This document shows positions 32,701 to 44,560 of a DNA stretch of 64,000 nt, piece after piece. Positions within the stretch are counted from its first letter, which is position 1. The number at the start of each line of letters is the position of its first letter. The translations under genes were made by a program, and so were the position numbers. The stretch is from Ailanthus altissimus (taxonomy: Eukaryota; Streptophyta; Magnoliopsida; Sapindales; Simaroubaceae): assembly GCA_946807835.1 (NCBI GenBank), contig OX327711.1, forward strand, positions 15,349,501 to 15,413,500, written 5' to 3'. The notes below the pieces were generated by a model. It saw nothing but the letters and a program-made list of their open reading frames with translations. It had not been told where the DNA came from and did not search any database.

Positions 32701-35236
32701 TGCTTGTGGTTAGCTACATCACACACACAATGCACAACAAACTTTAAGCAGATGATACAAAGAATCCAGTTCAGTGTTTGGAAGAACATATTACTAATAA
32801 TTTTACCTTGAGTTTCTCATTAGCAGCAGCTAGCTTAAGCTCCAATATCTGTATTTGCTCTCTTTGGGATGAGCAGGTATCCTATAAAGAAGCCAAAAAT
32901 GTCATAAATGTATCCAACACAAAAGTATAAAGTATATAGAAAAGAAAAAAAAAACCTCCAATGATTTCGATCTTGCTGTCAAGCAATCCAATTCGGTTAT
33001 AGATTTTCCAGTACTTTCTTGATACTTCACTACTTCAGCAGTTAAGGCATGCACTTGCGCTACTTGGCGATCACGATCATCTCTTACTTGTTGCAATTCC
33101 CCACGAAGGCATCTAACTTCATTCACTAAGGATTCTTTTTGTCTAATAGCCTCATCTTGTGAAGCCTGAAACAAGATAATGTATAATATAAGGTCACAAA
33201 GTCAGAGAGTAATAATTCCAGAAATATAAATCGAAACAAATTATCAATTATTTAATAAGGAGTGGATTTGAAAACATTTTTATTGTTTTCATTATTACTC
33301 AAAAAACAATACCATATTAACCATTTATAACTTCACTTCATGACTAAAGCATTTTTATGTTTTCTGAGCTAGGAGAATCTACATGTCAAGATCCTGACAT
33401 GTCTTCTATATGTTTAATATTTTGTGCAGCTAAAATTTATAATAGCAGAAGCTTCACTATCTAGAGGCAAACCATAACATTCAAAATTAATGCAGAATAC
33501 TTGCGAAAAACATATCGGAACAAAGCAACAAAGTTAACATAGAAATGAATCCCTTAGTTTTGACCTTGGCAAGGTCCAAGATGAGCAATAAAAAACCTTA
33601 GGCCCCCTGGATGACCTAAATCACTTTTTTCATTCATTAAAGAGGACAAAACCCAATGAACATGTTTGGAGAAATTCATTATCTCCATTAGACTCTTTAA
33701 AATGCTTAAAAGTTATAAGGGTGGCAAAACAACAGAACAGTGAGCTACAAAAATCTAAGAATGTATCAACATAAAGACTTACTCTGGACAATGTTAATTG
33801 TTCCTGCAGTGAATTATTGTGACCCCTTAGAGTGCTAAGGTTTTCTACTATGGTCAGTTTCTCCTTCTCTAATCGTTTAAGTGACTCATTAGATGTTTCA
33901 AGGTCACTTTGAAGTTTAGAATTGTAGTGCTGCAGACTCTGATTGTACTCCTGCAAGCGTTTGTACATATCATCAAGGGATGTAGCCTGCAGAATTGAAA
34001 AGTTTGAATGAGACAAAATCTTGGATGAGGCAACCTAGAAAACTTACCAGATTCAGAGAAATGCATGATAATTAAGTAAAAGAAGGAACAAGAAATGCTT
34101 GGAAAACATTTATAATTACCCTCTGGTTGGCAGCAGCAATGTCTTGATGAGATTTTTCAAGTTGTTCTGAGAGAGAAGCTTGCAACTTTTCAGCAGCAAC
34201 TCTCGCTTCATTTTCTTTTCTATGATTTTCAATTGCATCCTAGTTGTCAAACAAAATTCAAAAATGAATTAAAACCTAAACAAATAAATTACACACAGGT
34301 AATAAATGATAGTCTTACAAGCTTTTGTGATTCTTCTTTTGCAACTCTCTCTTGCAAAAGGGCATTTTCTTGCCCCAACTGTGAAATAGTTGCATTAAAT
34401 TCCCCCTCACTATTCTTCATCTCCATTTCTAAGAGCAAAACATGTTGTACATTTAAAAAACACTCAGTAGAAGTTGTACATACAAAAACTGCAACATACG
34501 GGGTATATAAATTGTATTATCTAGCACTCGTTACCAGTATCAGAGCATTTCTTCTCAGTAGACGCCAGCGCACTTTGAATCTTCTGCTTCTCAAGAACAT
34601 GGTTTTCATCAACTTGCTTAAACCATTTGATGCAAAGCTTGAGCTTCTTGTTATGCTCAGTCATTTGCTCAAGTTTTGCCTGCCACATCAGAACAACAAA
34701 ATTACAATTCAAAAAAGCACCACTGAAAACAAAAATTCACAATAACGCTAAACTGAGTTAATAGAAACAAACCTTAAGGTCAAACCTCTTTGCTTTGGGC
34801 TTCTCATTCAATAAAGCCTCAACTTCTTCTTTCGTGAACTCAATATTCCCACAATCTGAGCCCTCAACGCTGCCCGTATCACCCGCTGGTAGCACATCTT
34901 TCCGACTAACGACTGAAAATGCCTGTCTCGCTCGACCGGTACTCATGGGCCCCGCCATTCTGCCTGCTCCAATCTTCCTTCTCTTGTCAAATGGAACATC
35001 ATCGGTGCCCTCTTTTTTCTACAACCAAGTCAAAGAACACGGACTAAACATAACAGATTAACGAATCAATTACTTAAAGGGCAACAAAATAAAATTCAAA
35101 CTAACAGCAATTTTATTTTTGCTTCAGTTATCCAAGCAATCAGATGAACGAAAACGAATTCGAAATTGAAATGGAAGAACATAAAACTTACAACAGCAGG
35201 ACTGCGAGGAGGTCTGTTTTGGTTTCGGGACGCCAT
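29754..35236 (-). CDS. ATK1: Kinesin-14 with C-terminal motor, ATK1/ATK5-like
   Basis: A minus-end-directed microtubule motor. Arabidopsis ATK1 and ATK5 focus spindle poles in meiosis and mitosis. Seventeen exons join in frame to 801 aa: 35192-35236, 34773-35018, 34535-34679, 34319-34428, 34120-34239, 33783-33986, 32956-33165, 32807-32881, 32534-32680, 32324-32462, 32028-32137, 31488-31649, 31185-31405, 30961-31042, 30771-30875, 30555-30659, 29754-29933. The N-terminal tail (exons 1-2) begins [13 protein letters not shown] and has a basic DKRRK stretch. Residues of about 98-430 form a long coiled coil. The motor starts in exon 10 ([16 protein letters not shown]). P-loop GQTGSGKT is in exon 12, switch I SSRSH in exon 14, switch II DLAGSE in exon 15. 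The neck before the motor and the motor at the C-terminus define kinesin-14. Introns are GT-AG. ATK1 versus ATK5 orthology is not resolved. Confidence 0.95.
30037..30090. repeat. Short tandem duplication in kinesin intron 16
   Basis: A 26-bp unit CATATGGTTCTNCAATGTTTTACAAT is present twice in tandem with one change. Confidence 0.8.
32198..32288. repeat. 45-bp tandem duplication in kinesin intron 10
   Basis: The segment beginning AAGCATTAGCTGAGTTTTAA is repeated immediately, with one T/C difference near its end (TATGTAATTC versus TATGCAATTC). It indicates a recent slippage or unequal exchange event. Confidence 0.9.
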
Positions 35237-35418
35237 ATCTGAAAAAATCAAACAAAAGCTATATCTTCACAAATCAATCAAAAGCTATGAACAAATTGCA
35301 TAATCTGATGTCAATCGGCGGCGTTGAGTTCAGCAATCGACGGTGGACGATGAAAAAGAAGAATTAACTGTGCTTCAGAATTTGAATTAGCTTCCTTTTT
35401 TGAAAAAAATTTGTAACG

Positions 35419-35426
35419 TTAGGGTT
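35419..35426 (-). promoter_or_regulatory. Telo-box upstream of kinesin gene
   Basis: The minus strand reads AACCCTAA about 185 bp before the start codon. Telo-boxes (AAACCCTAA core) are enriched in promoters or leaders of plant growth and cell-cycle genes. A single copy can occur by chance. Confidence 0.35.
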
Positions 35427-35439
35427 GGCAAAGGAAAGA

Positions 35440-38400
35440 GAGAGTGGAGCGTGTGGGGGGGTTCGGTTTACGGGAGCGCCAGTTAAAAATTTGAATTCGT
35501 TTGAAATCAGATCTGGCGGACCACTCACTAAGTTAATCTCTCCTTTATGGGCCTAAATTTACGAAATTGTAGTAAGCCCAAGGTGGCCCAGGTATCTACG
35601 ATTCTTTTTCTTATTTATTTCAAGGTAATTAAAGGTGGGACGGCCCACGAAAATTGGGCCAAGATATAAAATCCGTGGGTCAATTTTTTATTTATTTTCA
35701 ACAAAAAAAAAAGTAATAATAATAAAAATAAAATTTTGTAAACAAAATTTTTTTTTTAAGACCGTTGATCAACAATTAAAGTAAGGGGACGAGAGGTAGG
35801 GTTATTTCACACTCTTATTCACATTTAATCTTTTCTCATCTCCTTTTTATACTCTTTTAATTTTTTATCAACTCAACTCAAATCTCTCTCAATCCTTTCA
35901 TAAATTATTAATTATCTTTAAAATTATATTCTCTCAAATTATTTATTTATTATTCATACAATAGTAAGTTTCAATTTTAATACTCTAAATGAATTTGAAA
36001 ATATTTTAACCTTATTATTATAAAATTTTAGTAGTCAATCTACTTTCACAACTGAAAATATTAGAAGCATAAAAAATTAAAAATAGGGCAAACATCAAAA
36101 GTTTAAAACTATTTCACATTAGAGAATCGTACAAATATAATTTCTAGAAAAATAAAAATAAAAAACTCAATTTGTAAGATTATTAGTAATGCTTTTATAT
36201 GACAAAGTGGCTCATATTACTGAGCATTTGAATCGATATGTTAATGCATATATTTAAGAAATATGGTTAAAGGGAGGCAACTCAAACTCAACTTCGACCA
36301 AAGTGCTACTAGAAAAAATCTTTTTAAATTCTAGTATAATCAACAATACATAGGAATAGGTAGAATTTTCATTTCCCTCCTGAAATTTTGGGTAGAGACG
36401 AGAATGAGTATATATTCAAGACCCGTTTAGGACAAAAATTTCTATCTCAAACAAGTCAGGTTGGATTCGAAAAATTTTCAAACTCGATTTTCTTTTTTAA
36501 TTTTTAAAAATATGCAAAACGATGCCGTTTTGATTGCCCAGCCACCATGCCGTCTCTAACTGCCCAACCAAGTCAACTTGTCACCGGTCAACTGTTTGCC
36601 TCTAACCCGAAGTTGTTGTGCCAACGTGATGCGCCATCAACCCAAAGCTAAACCGTCCTTCCACACGCCATGATGTTGTCGTCATCGACCATCAACCACC
36701 ACCCAGCCCACCACAATTTGTCTGATATTGTAAGCTTGGATTTTGACAAAAGTAATATAAATTAAACCCTAAACAAAGCTCTGTGCATACAATTCCAATC
36801 GGTTGTGTGTTTTTTTTTTTTTTGTTGGCATACTTATATTGAGAGGTTTTAACTTCTAAAGTATATAATTCTAATTATTTATGATATCTCTGTGTTTTGT
36901 GTAAAATCAGAAATATTTATGATTATAATTCCAATCATTTCTGTATATAATTATTTGTGATTCTCTATAGAATGTGTGTATAATTTTGTGTAAAATCAGA
37001 TCTTTTTCCTTTTGAAAATCTGTGCTTTTTTTACCATGTTATGTAATTCTGGAAATTAGTTCATGCTATATGATACATAACTCTGCATTTTCGACGGCAT
37101 GCATAACTCTGCATTGCCCCATTTTATTGAAGGTGGAAGTAGTATAAAATGTTTTGTTTATGTTGTTTATGTTGTTTAAATGTTGCTGGAATATGTTTGT
37201 TTCTTGGAAAATGAAATTTTTACAAAGAAAAATAATAAGTGCATTAATTCTACTGGTTAAGGTTTACAGGTATTAGATTTGTGCTTCCTGTAAATTCTGA
37301 TAAGGAATACAATTCTATCATTAGAATTTAAAAATTAAAATTCGTATTGTAATTATAATTATATAAAAAGAGTTCAATTTACAAATAATAAATAGTTTAA
37401 TAGATGTCAACTTAGTTAGAATGTATTATAATATAGTGTTGTAAATTTGACCCTTTATTTTTGTATTTATATCCAATAATTTCAAAATTAAAATAATGTT
37501 AATAAATTTTTATCTTTAATGAAATTTTAATTTTACTTTTTCAATTATGAATTTATAACACAATTTCAATTTTTTTAATCCAATATAAATCATAATATTA
37601 ATTGTTATTATTATAATAATTATTAATTTTAATTGTTATTGTAATTAAAATAATTGCAATTAATTGTTATTACAAATTAAAATAATTGTTATTACAATTA
37701 AAAAATTTTAATTATTTTGTAAGAAAAAAAAATTATAAATTATTAAGAAGATTATTTTAAAATATAACAAAATATAAAATATAAAATACTTGTTTTAAAA
37801 ATAGCTATAGCCTACAGGTCGTGCTATACCTAATCCGTCATGGGCTCGTGCTAGCACGGCATGATATTGTAGCATATCGTGCTGAGCCACGGCATACTAT
37901 TATATCGTGTTGTCCATTTACCACCTCTAAAGGTAATAAGCCTATTCTCAATTGTTCAATTGTCTTTATTAATACGTCAAATTTGAAGCATTTTTTTGTT
38001 TGATTATTTGAAATAAAAACTGAATTATCTAGAGAAACTTGTCTTTCAAAAAATATCTACATTGGTGACAAAGAATTCAATTTAAGTATAAGAATTTTTG
38101 TCTAATTTAGAAGTGTAAATCATCAAGGCCCATAAGTTAGAATATTCATTTTTTTTTTATCATTCTAAATTTTTAAATTTATAGGTTAACATAGTTCATA
38201 GTTAATTATTAGTCATGTTAAACCAAGCTAAATTTGGAACTTCCGTTTATTTTATTATTTATGTACTAAAATCGTCAAATACCTCCACATTTGAAGTAGT
38301 TATTGATGTTTTTGAACTTTCAATGTAATACTATAATTATGGAGTTGTGCGGAAAAACTCGTGAATGAAAACTAACCTAAAATTTGCTCTTAATAAGAGA

Positions 38401-38570
38401 TGAAATTATTCTCATAATATAAAAAAGATTTTTTTTTTCTAGCATTTATTGTAGAAGTGTAAATTGAGTGTGTGGAACGGGTCCAATCAAATTAATTTGA
38501 GTCTATTGTCATGTCTTAAATAAAATGGAAATTGAGTAGATTTTGAGTATATATGAGCAGGTAAGCAGTA
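35440..38570. other. Intergenic region upstream of kinesin
   Basis: No gene is supported. A GC-richer low-copy-looking block with many CCA/CAACC runs is at 36520-36720. At 37240-37780 the DNA is almost pure A/T with ATTGTTATTACAATTAAAA-like repetition. The right end holds a partial hAT-like repeat (37800-37930). Confidence 0.5.
37800..37930 (-). mobile_element. End fragment of a hAT-type MITE
   Basis: On the minus strand the block starts TAGAGGTGGTAAATGG and continues with CGTGCTGAGCC, GTGCCGTGCTAG and CATGACGG motifs. This resembles the common plant repeats beginning TAGAGGTGGCAAA and rich in GGGCC/GTGC words. No matching second end or target duplication was found, so it is probably truncated. 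Confidence 0.5.
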
Positions 38571-38576
38571 TTACTT

Positions 38577-40965
38577 TGTTGGAATTTGTGCTCACGTGCC
38601 ATTTCATTATTATATAAATATTTTATTTTATAATATATATCCAGTTTATTATTTGTTAAATCGCTAATTATTATTATTAAATGGTTCAATATTTGTGACG
38701 CTACAGATATTATATGATCTGAAAGAGTTCAGATTTAGTCTAAAGAAGTTTAGATCAATGTTAAGAGTTAACATCACTGAAAACTATAAATACTAAAGGG
38801 TTAGCATGTTATATTAATCAATGAAGTTTAAGAGTTAGAATATTATCTGTGACGGTACAAAGACCTGAGAATACATTAGTAATAACATAGTTGCAAGAGT
38901 TGCAATAGGTGCTAAGAAATGTTATTATACAAGTCTATTCTCAAATTATATATTTCTGGTCTTAATTCGCTGATGCAAGTCTATCAGTGAAATACGTTTA
39001 CATATACTAATATATATTATACTTAGATGATCTAGATAGCTGTTCTTAGCTGACTATGGACTTATTGGAAAATTTGTATAGCATACAGGTGTTCAGTAAA
39101 GATTGAATACTGAACAAACTCAACGAGGACCCCAATAGACATCCCATGAAGCCGCCAATTGAAGGTCTTCTCGAGTTAAGTAATATACATTGTCCTTTGA
39201 CCTGAGTACCACAGTGGGCTTGTAAGTAATCCATTATACTTTGGTTCCACACATGTCACAAACCTTTTATAGTGTAACTGCTGAATGTCGCTGAGTATGG
39301 TCCAATACTTATGGAGTCCAATGTGTACAGATATGAAATTCGTCAATTCACATGGATGAGTTATATAGCCAGATTTTTAAAGACTGTATCTTAGAAATGC
39401 TTATGGCCATAAGCAACAAAACCAGAAAAAGAGCTTTCTACATAGTTAAACAAAATTATAAAAGTATTTGCATATATTATTTATTAAGATACATATCTAG
39501 AGATAAATTTACAGATGAGCACATAGGAATTTGACGGTAGTAATCTATATATCTACTCTTCTAGGATATAATTAGCGGAAGGATTATACGTATGAGCTAT
39601 AACCTCAACTTGTATGGTCTACTGTACTGATTTATAATATTTGTGACGTCTGCATAGGGTATCGATCTCGAACTTATAGAATAGTTATGTTTGACAAATC
39701 GAGAGTGGACTTAGAGAGTCCCGCAATATGAAATGTACTTGTTATGTATTAGGGCAGCGTATCAGATTGAATAGTTCGATCCAAAAAAATTCAGCAAATC
39801 AAAAATTTACTTCGGTCTCCCTCTAGTCGTGCACGTGTCAAAACTTAAGAGTTAAGTATATCAATACAATTAGTTGTTGACCAATGAGATGTTGATACAT
39901 GATACATTGTGGGCCAATTATTGTTTGACTTAAAAATTATCAAAATACTATTTTTTGTTGGACAAATAATATTATTATTTTATTCATTAAAATATTTATT
40001 GAATAAAATAATAATAATAATATATGATATTATTATTTAATTGAAGTCAAACAATTTATTTTTTATTTAAATTGGCATGTGTTTCTGTCATGATTTAATA
40101 AGATTAAATTATTTATTTACTATTGATTAAATGTTATAATAAAAGTAAATGAGTGGCATTTGTAAATGGTAGGCCTTAAATGTCACTTGCAAATGAAAAA
40201 TAGTTTTTTATTTTGGCCAAGATTTTGACTAAGTTCATCCAAGTCATTTTTTTATTTTATTTATCGTAAACAATAATAAATAAATTACTAATGGTAAACA
40301 TTGACCATTATAATGGATGTCATTATGTGAGATAATGGAAGAAAAATAATAAGTAAATTACTAATGGTAAATATTGGCATTATAATGGATACTATTATGT
40401 AAAAAATAATTTAAAAAAATAATAAACAAATAAAAGAGCAATATGTTGCTCAATATTGTAAGGTAAAAATTAATCAAAGGCATTAGTAGGAATGTAGAGA
40501 GAATTTGAAAGGCTAACTGTTAAGAAAATCTTTCAAATTCTCTCAAGTGCCTTTCAAATTCTCTCAAGTGTTGAGAGCAAAAACAACATTCTCTCCACTT
40601 TTCTCTTCCATTTTTGTCACAAATATTACAAGGTAGAAATAAGAATTTAAGAGTTGAATCATTTGTTGGAAAAGTTGCTATTTTAGCTTCCTCAAACCCA
40701 CCGTGTTAAAAAACTAGAATTGTGAACGGGTTACTTCAAGGCAGATACTTCGGATCAACCTAATACTAAAGGTTTAACAAGGTACTATTTTTCAATTTTA
40801 ATGTATTTTACATTTATGAGATAACATATAAAAGTTCATTTGTATTTATCATTGAGTAATTTATATTCCGCTCATCCGCTGCGCATGTATGTATGCGATA
40901 CATATACTATATTTAAATGATAGACACAAACCCATATGCATGCACCATAGGTTTAAAATAACTCA
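38577..40965 (+). repeat. 5' LTR of copia element B
   Basis: Starts TGTTGGAATT and ends ATAACTCA about 5 nt before the primer-binding site. At about 2.39 kb it is long for a copia LTR. It is homologous along its length to the LTR at 47385-49893, with numerous substitutions and indels. The short open frames inside are not genes. Confidence 0.78.
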
Positions 40966-40970
40966 CAAAA

Positions 40971-40983
40971 TGGTATTAGAGCA
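40971..40983 (+). other. Primer-binding site of copia element B
   Basis: TGGTATTAGAGCA matches the initiator tRNA-Met primer site TGGTATCAGAGC with one C to T change. Confidence 0.8.
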
Positions 40984-41059
40984 ATTTTGAGTTGATATTG
41001 TGTGTTTTAAGTGTAAAATTATTGTTGGTGATGTTTTGGTTTTCAAAAGGTACATTGTT

Positions 41060-41440
41060 GAAACGGGTATACCGAAGGTGGGGAGCGCTGGAGCACCGCG
41101 ATTATAAGTGTTTAGCGCCGACGCACTTGAAATTTTTGTTCCAGTGCCCCAGCACTAGGTAGCTCGCACTAGGGCTTCTAGGCCCTAGCGTTGTAGTGCC
41201 AAGTGCTGGGCACCCCACTTTTAAGTCAATGGGTGCTTAAGCACTGATTTTGGAATTTGCACCTTAACGCCAGGTGCTGAGCGCTGCAGCGCCAGACACA
41301 GGGCCCTTCAACACTGGAGGTGTGACCTCCAGTATCGCAGTGCTAGTTTTTTAGCACCGCAACGCCAAAAGCTGGGCGCTGGGGGCTATGCTCCCCTGGT
41401 GCTGCCATACAGTGAACCCAGCACCATGGCACCCACGACA
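41060..41440. repeat. GC-rich imperfect repeat block in copia leader
   Basis: About 380 bp of high-GC sequence made of overlapping words such as GAGCACCGCG, AGCGCCGACGC, GTGCTGGGC and CTGCAGCGCC, with short palindromes. It contrasts with the AT-rich surroundings. No open frame is meaningful. The same vocabulary recurs at about 42665-42785 within the neighbouring insertion. Confidence 0.65.
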
Positions 41441-41586
41441 CTCACTCTAATTATGTTTTAAATTGTTTAAAATATTATTTTAATCATGTGGGGGTTTATG
41501 AGATACAATTATAAGAGTTATTAGGTTGTATTATAAATCGGGATCATTACTTTTGTGTTAATAAACACAATGGGAGCCCTATTAGT

Positions 41587-42964
41587 GAGGGTTAGTGATG
41601 TCTATTTTAGTGACCTAGCGCAAGTGTACGCTTTTTGTATCAAGCAATATAAGACTAAGTCAAGACTATCTATCCTACAGAGACTATTGCTTCTATTTTC
41701 TTCAATCGAATACTAAAATTACTCTACTTTATCTTTATCTAGACTAGTTTCAAAGATGGAGTTTAACTATCTAAATTATTACTATCGAATTGAACCTAAT
41801 TAAAATATTAGAAATACTTAAAGATAGAATTCACTAAATTGATAGGTAATCTAGGGTATCGACGTATCCCCTAGTAGTTCACTGAACCCTTTAGCCCCTT
41901 AGTTATTCTTTTTTTATCAATTGATTGGCTAGACACTGATTTTATCATAAGCTTCTGTCGATAGTCGAATGATAATATCACACCCTAACAATTACCTATA
42001 TGTCTATGGTAATCCGAATAAGATGCAACTCATTAAAATTAAGTCTAATCAAACCATAAATGCCACCTAGGTATATGTCTATCTTAGATGGAACTCATAA
42101 ATATTATCCTATGATCATGTATCAATCTACCATAGGTTAAGCACATAATTCCTTTCGTCAAAGTTATCATGGTTCCTAAACAATCAAAATAGTGATCAAG
42201 TATAATGAAAGCATTAAGCATAGATAGATTGAATCAATTAAGGAATAAAAGTTCATAACTAAGAGATTAAAAGAATCAATTACATACTAGGTTCAATAAC
42301 GTCTAACCCTAGATCAAAAGAAATTAGCTCATGTTCAAAACAAGAATATCAAAGCAAAAGTATGAAAATATAATGAACAAAATCATCTCTTAAAAGTAAG
42401 GAATAAAACAAAACAAGTGATACCCTGAGTTGTTCTTCTTCCTCTTGTCTTGATTGCTCAAGAGTAAATTCTCTAATCTTCAATCTTCAATAACTTCACC
42501 TTGATCTCTTGGCTTGAATGTATGTTTGTTGCTTGTGTTATTCTCCTTGTTAAGTCTCTCTATTTTTTTTTCCTCAAAAGAGTGTTTTTGTTGCTATGAG
42601 AAACCCTAGGCACAAGGAGCTTCGAATCCCCCTCCAATAGGCGAGTTTAGAAGGGTATTTAAATATCCGCATGAGCGTCGTGGCCCTGGGCATGAGTACA
42701 GGTCTATCAAGACGTCGACGAACGCCGCGGTGCTAGGTGCTGAGCACCGCGACGCTCACATGCTGTTCTGGACGCTACGGTGCTACTTTGTATTTTGGGA
42801 GTAACTTTTTCGTTTGACGTCCGATTTGCATCTCGTTTATTCCTATGCATCACATTTCTATTGTGCATCTATTTAGGATCAGAAAACACAATTAAATAGT
42901 CAAATACTTATGATTTAGAGTAAAATAAAAAAGTTAAGTACAAATCCTACTAGTGCTTTTATAC
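41587..42964. mobile_element. 1.38-kb non-coding insertion with 10-bp direct repeats
   Basis: Flanked by identical CCCTATTAGT at 41577-41586 and 42965-42974. Removing the insert restores a continuous leader of copia element B. There are no terminal inverted repeats and no protein-coding frame. Nine-to-ten-bp duplications without inverted ends would fit a non-TIR Mutator-like element. Inside there is a GC-rich segment (about 42665-42785). Sequence near the left end reads GACCTAGCGCAAGTGTACGC, a type often seen in dispersed plant repeats. Confidence 0.65.
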
Positions 42965-43166
42965 CCCTATTAGTTAGTTGTGCTTACACAGAAATTAATG
43001 TTTGATTGAAAATTACCTCCTCATAAGATGCTGATTAAGTTTTGTGATACTAAAAAAAGAGTAAAAATCTCTCTTAATCAGATTTAACAATATTATATTA
43101 TGAGATAGTATTTTATTGTTGATCCATCTTGTCAATACGGTGTTAGCTGCATTATATTGATCTTTT

Positions 43167-43460
43167 CTAAGATCGTTACAGTATGAAGGATTTGGTCGGT
43201 ATGATTTAAACTATACTGGTTAAACATGATATGAGACAAATATATATGAAAGTATTGCCTTAGATCGCTACAATATACAGGTAATACTGGTAGCATATAT
43301 TTGATCATTAATACGTTAATCTGGAATATACTTACCCTAGATCGCTACAGTGTGCGAATAAGATGTATTTATGATTAAGAGTAAGAGTTACATGAGATGC
43401 GATTGATGAAAGTTATCTACCTATTAGGTTTACAAAGGCCTAGATCACTACAGTGTACGG
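43167..43460 (+). repeat. Four spaced copies of a 20-bp motif
   Basis: The motif CTAGATCGCTACAGTGTACG occurs with small changes at 43167, 43259, 43336 and 43439, spaced 92, 77 and 103 bp apart. The sequence between copies is only weakly similar. It lies in the leader of copia element B just before gag. Confidence 0.7.
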
Positions 43461-43690
43461 CCCGAATAAAATGAAAATGAGGTCCACTTCTTGCTGTATA
43501 GTTTAAAATAGTTTAAACTGTCGTTATCCCGTTTTGTGAGATTATAGGGATTATGTAAAACAGTAGGAGGGAATTTTAAATTAAAAAATGTATAAATGTT
43601 ATACTCATGATTTAAGATATATTATTAGTGAATTAATAATAATTTCTGCTAACATCTCATAATATTATTTGACTTGTGTAAATTAGGATG

Positions 43691-44560
43691 ACATCTTCAA
43701 ATCCCTTGGTACGTATATTGGATGCACACTAACTCAAAGTTGCCAAGAATTTTTTTGACTAGTACATGAATCTCAAAATTGTTCTAGATTCAAAATGACT
43801 AGGATATGTTATTGATCAAAAGATGCCCAGAGATGTTTCTTAGGATGCCATCGAGGAAAAAAAAGTGACATATTAAAAATGGTTAGATGATGATTTAAAA
43901 GTTAAATATTACATCCTCGCCTCAATGTCTATTGAGCTGCAAATGGAGCATGTCTACATAGACAGTACCAACAGTATTATGCTTCATCTCAGGGAGCTCT
44001 TTGGTGACCGACCCTAAATTGAGAATTATAGGGTCTCTAAAGCACTGTTTCAGGCAAAGCTCCGTGAGGACAGTCTAGTGAGTCCTCATGTTCTCAAAAT
44101 GATAGGATTAATCGAGAGGCTTGAGTTCATAGATATCTTTTTGATTAATAACCTGGGGAACAGTTTGATTCTCTAGTCACTGCCTAGGTTATATGCACAG
44201 TTCATCATAAACTTTAATATGAAAGTAATGACCCCTACTTATATTGATCTTCACAATATGCTGAAGACAACGGATGAGGACATGTATAAAGGAGGCTCAG
44301 CCCTCATTATTCGTGGTGCTTCATCTTTGATCCCGAAGGCTTCTAGAAAGTCCAAAAGGAAGAAGAAAAGAAAGGTGAGACACACACCCAAGATGGGTCC
44401 TCAGTGGTGACAAATATTCAAGCCACTGGAGAAACTGAAAGCGAAAGACAAATGCTTCCATTGCAGTGAGGATGGGCACTGGAAACACAACTGCCCTAAA
44501 TACCTTGCCATTGTGAAGAAGACTTCTTCAGGTATTATCTTTCCCATTATTGACATTTCT
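43691..44560 (+). pseudogene. Copia element B gag
   Basis: Starts with an ATGACATCTTC codon series and shows decayed gag. A CCHC zinc knuckle, CFHCSEDGHWKHNC, lies at about 44455-44498. A Lys-rich stretch precedes it. At least six in-frame stops occur. Confidence 0.75.

Noticed and set aside
34233..34745. 170-codon plus-strand frame
   Set aside because: It lies antisense across kinesin exons 3-5 and is a shadow of the coiled-coil coding sequence.
35440..35500. E2F or MSA cell-cycle elements before the kinesin gene
   Set aside because: Sites such as TGGCGCTCCCG and TAACGTTA only partly match the consensus sequences.
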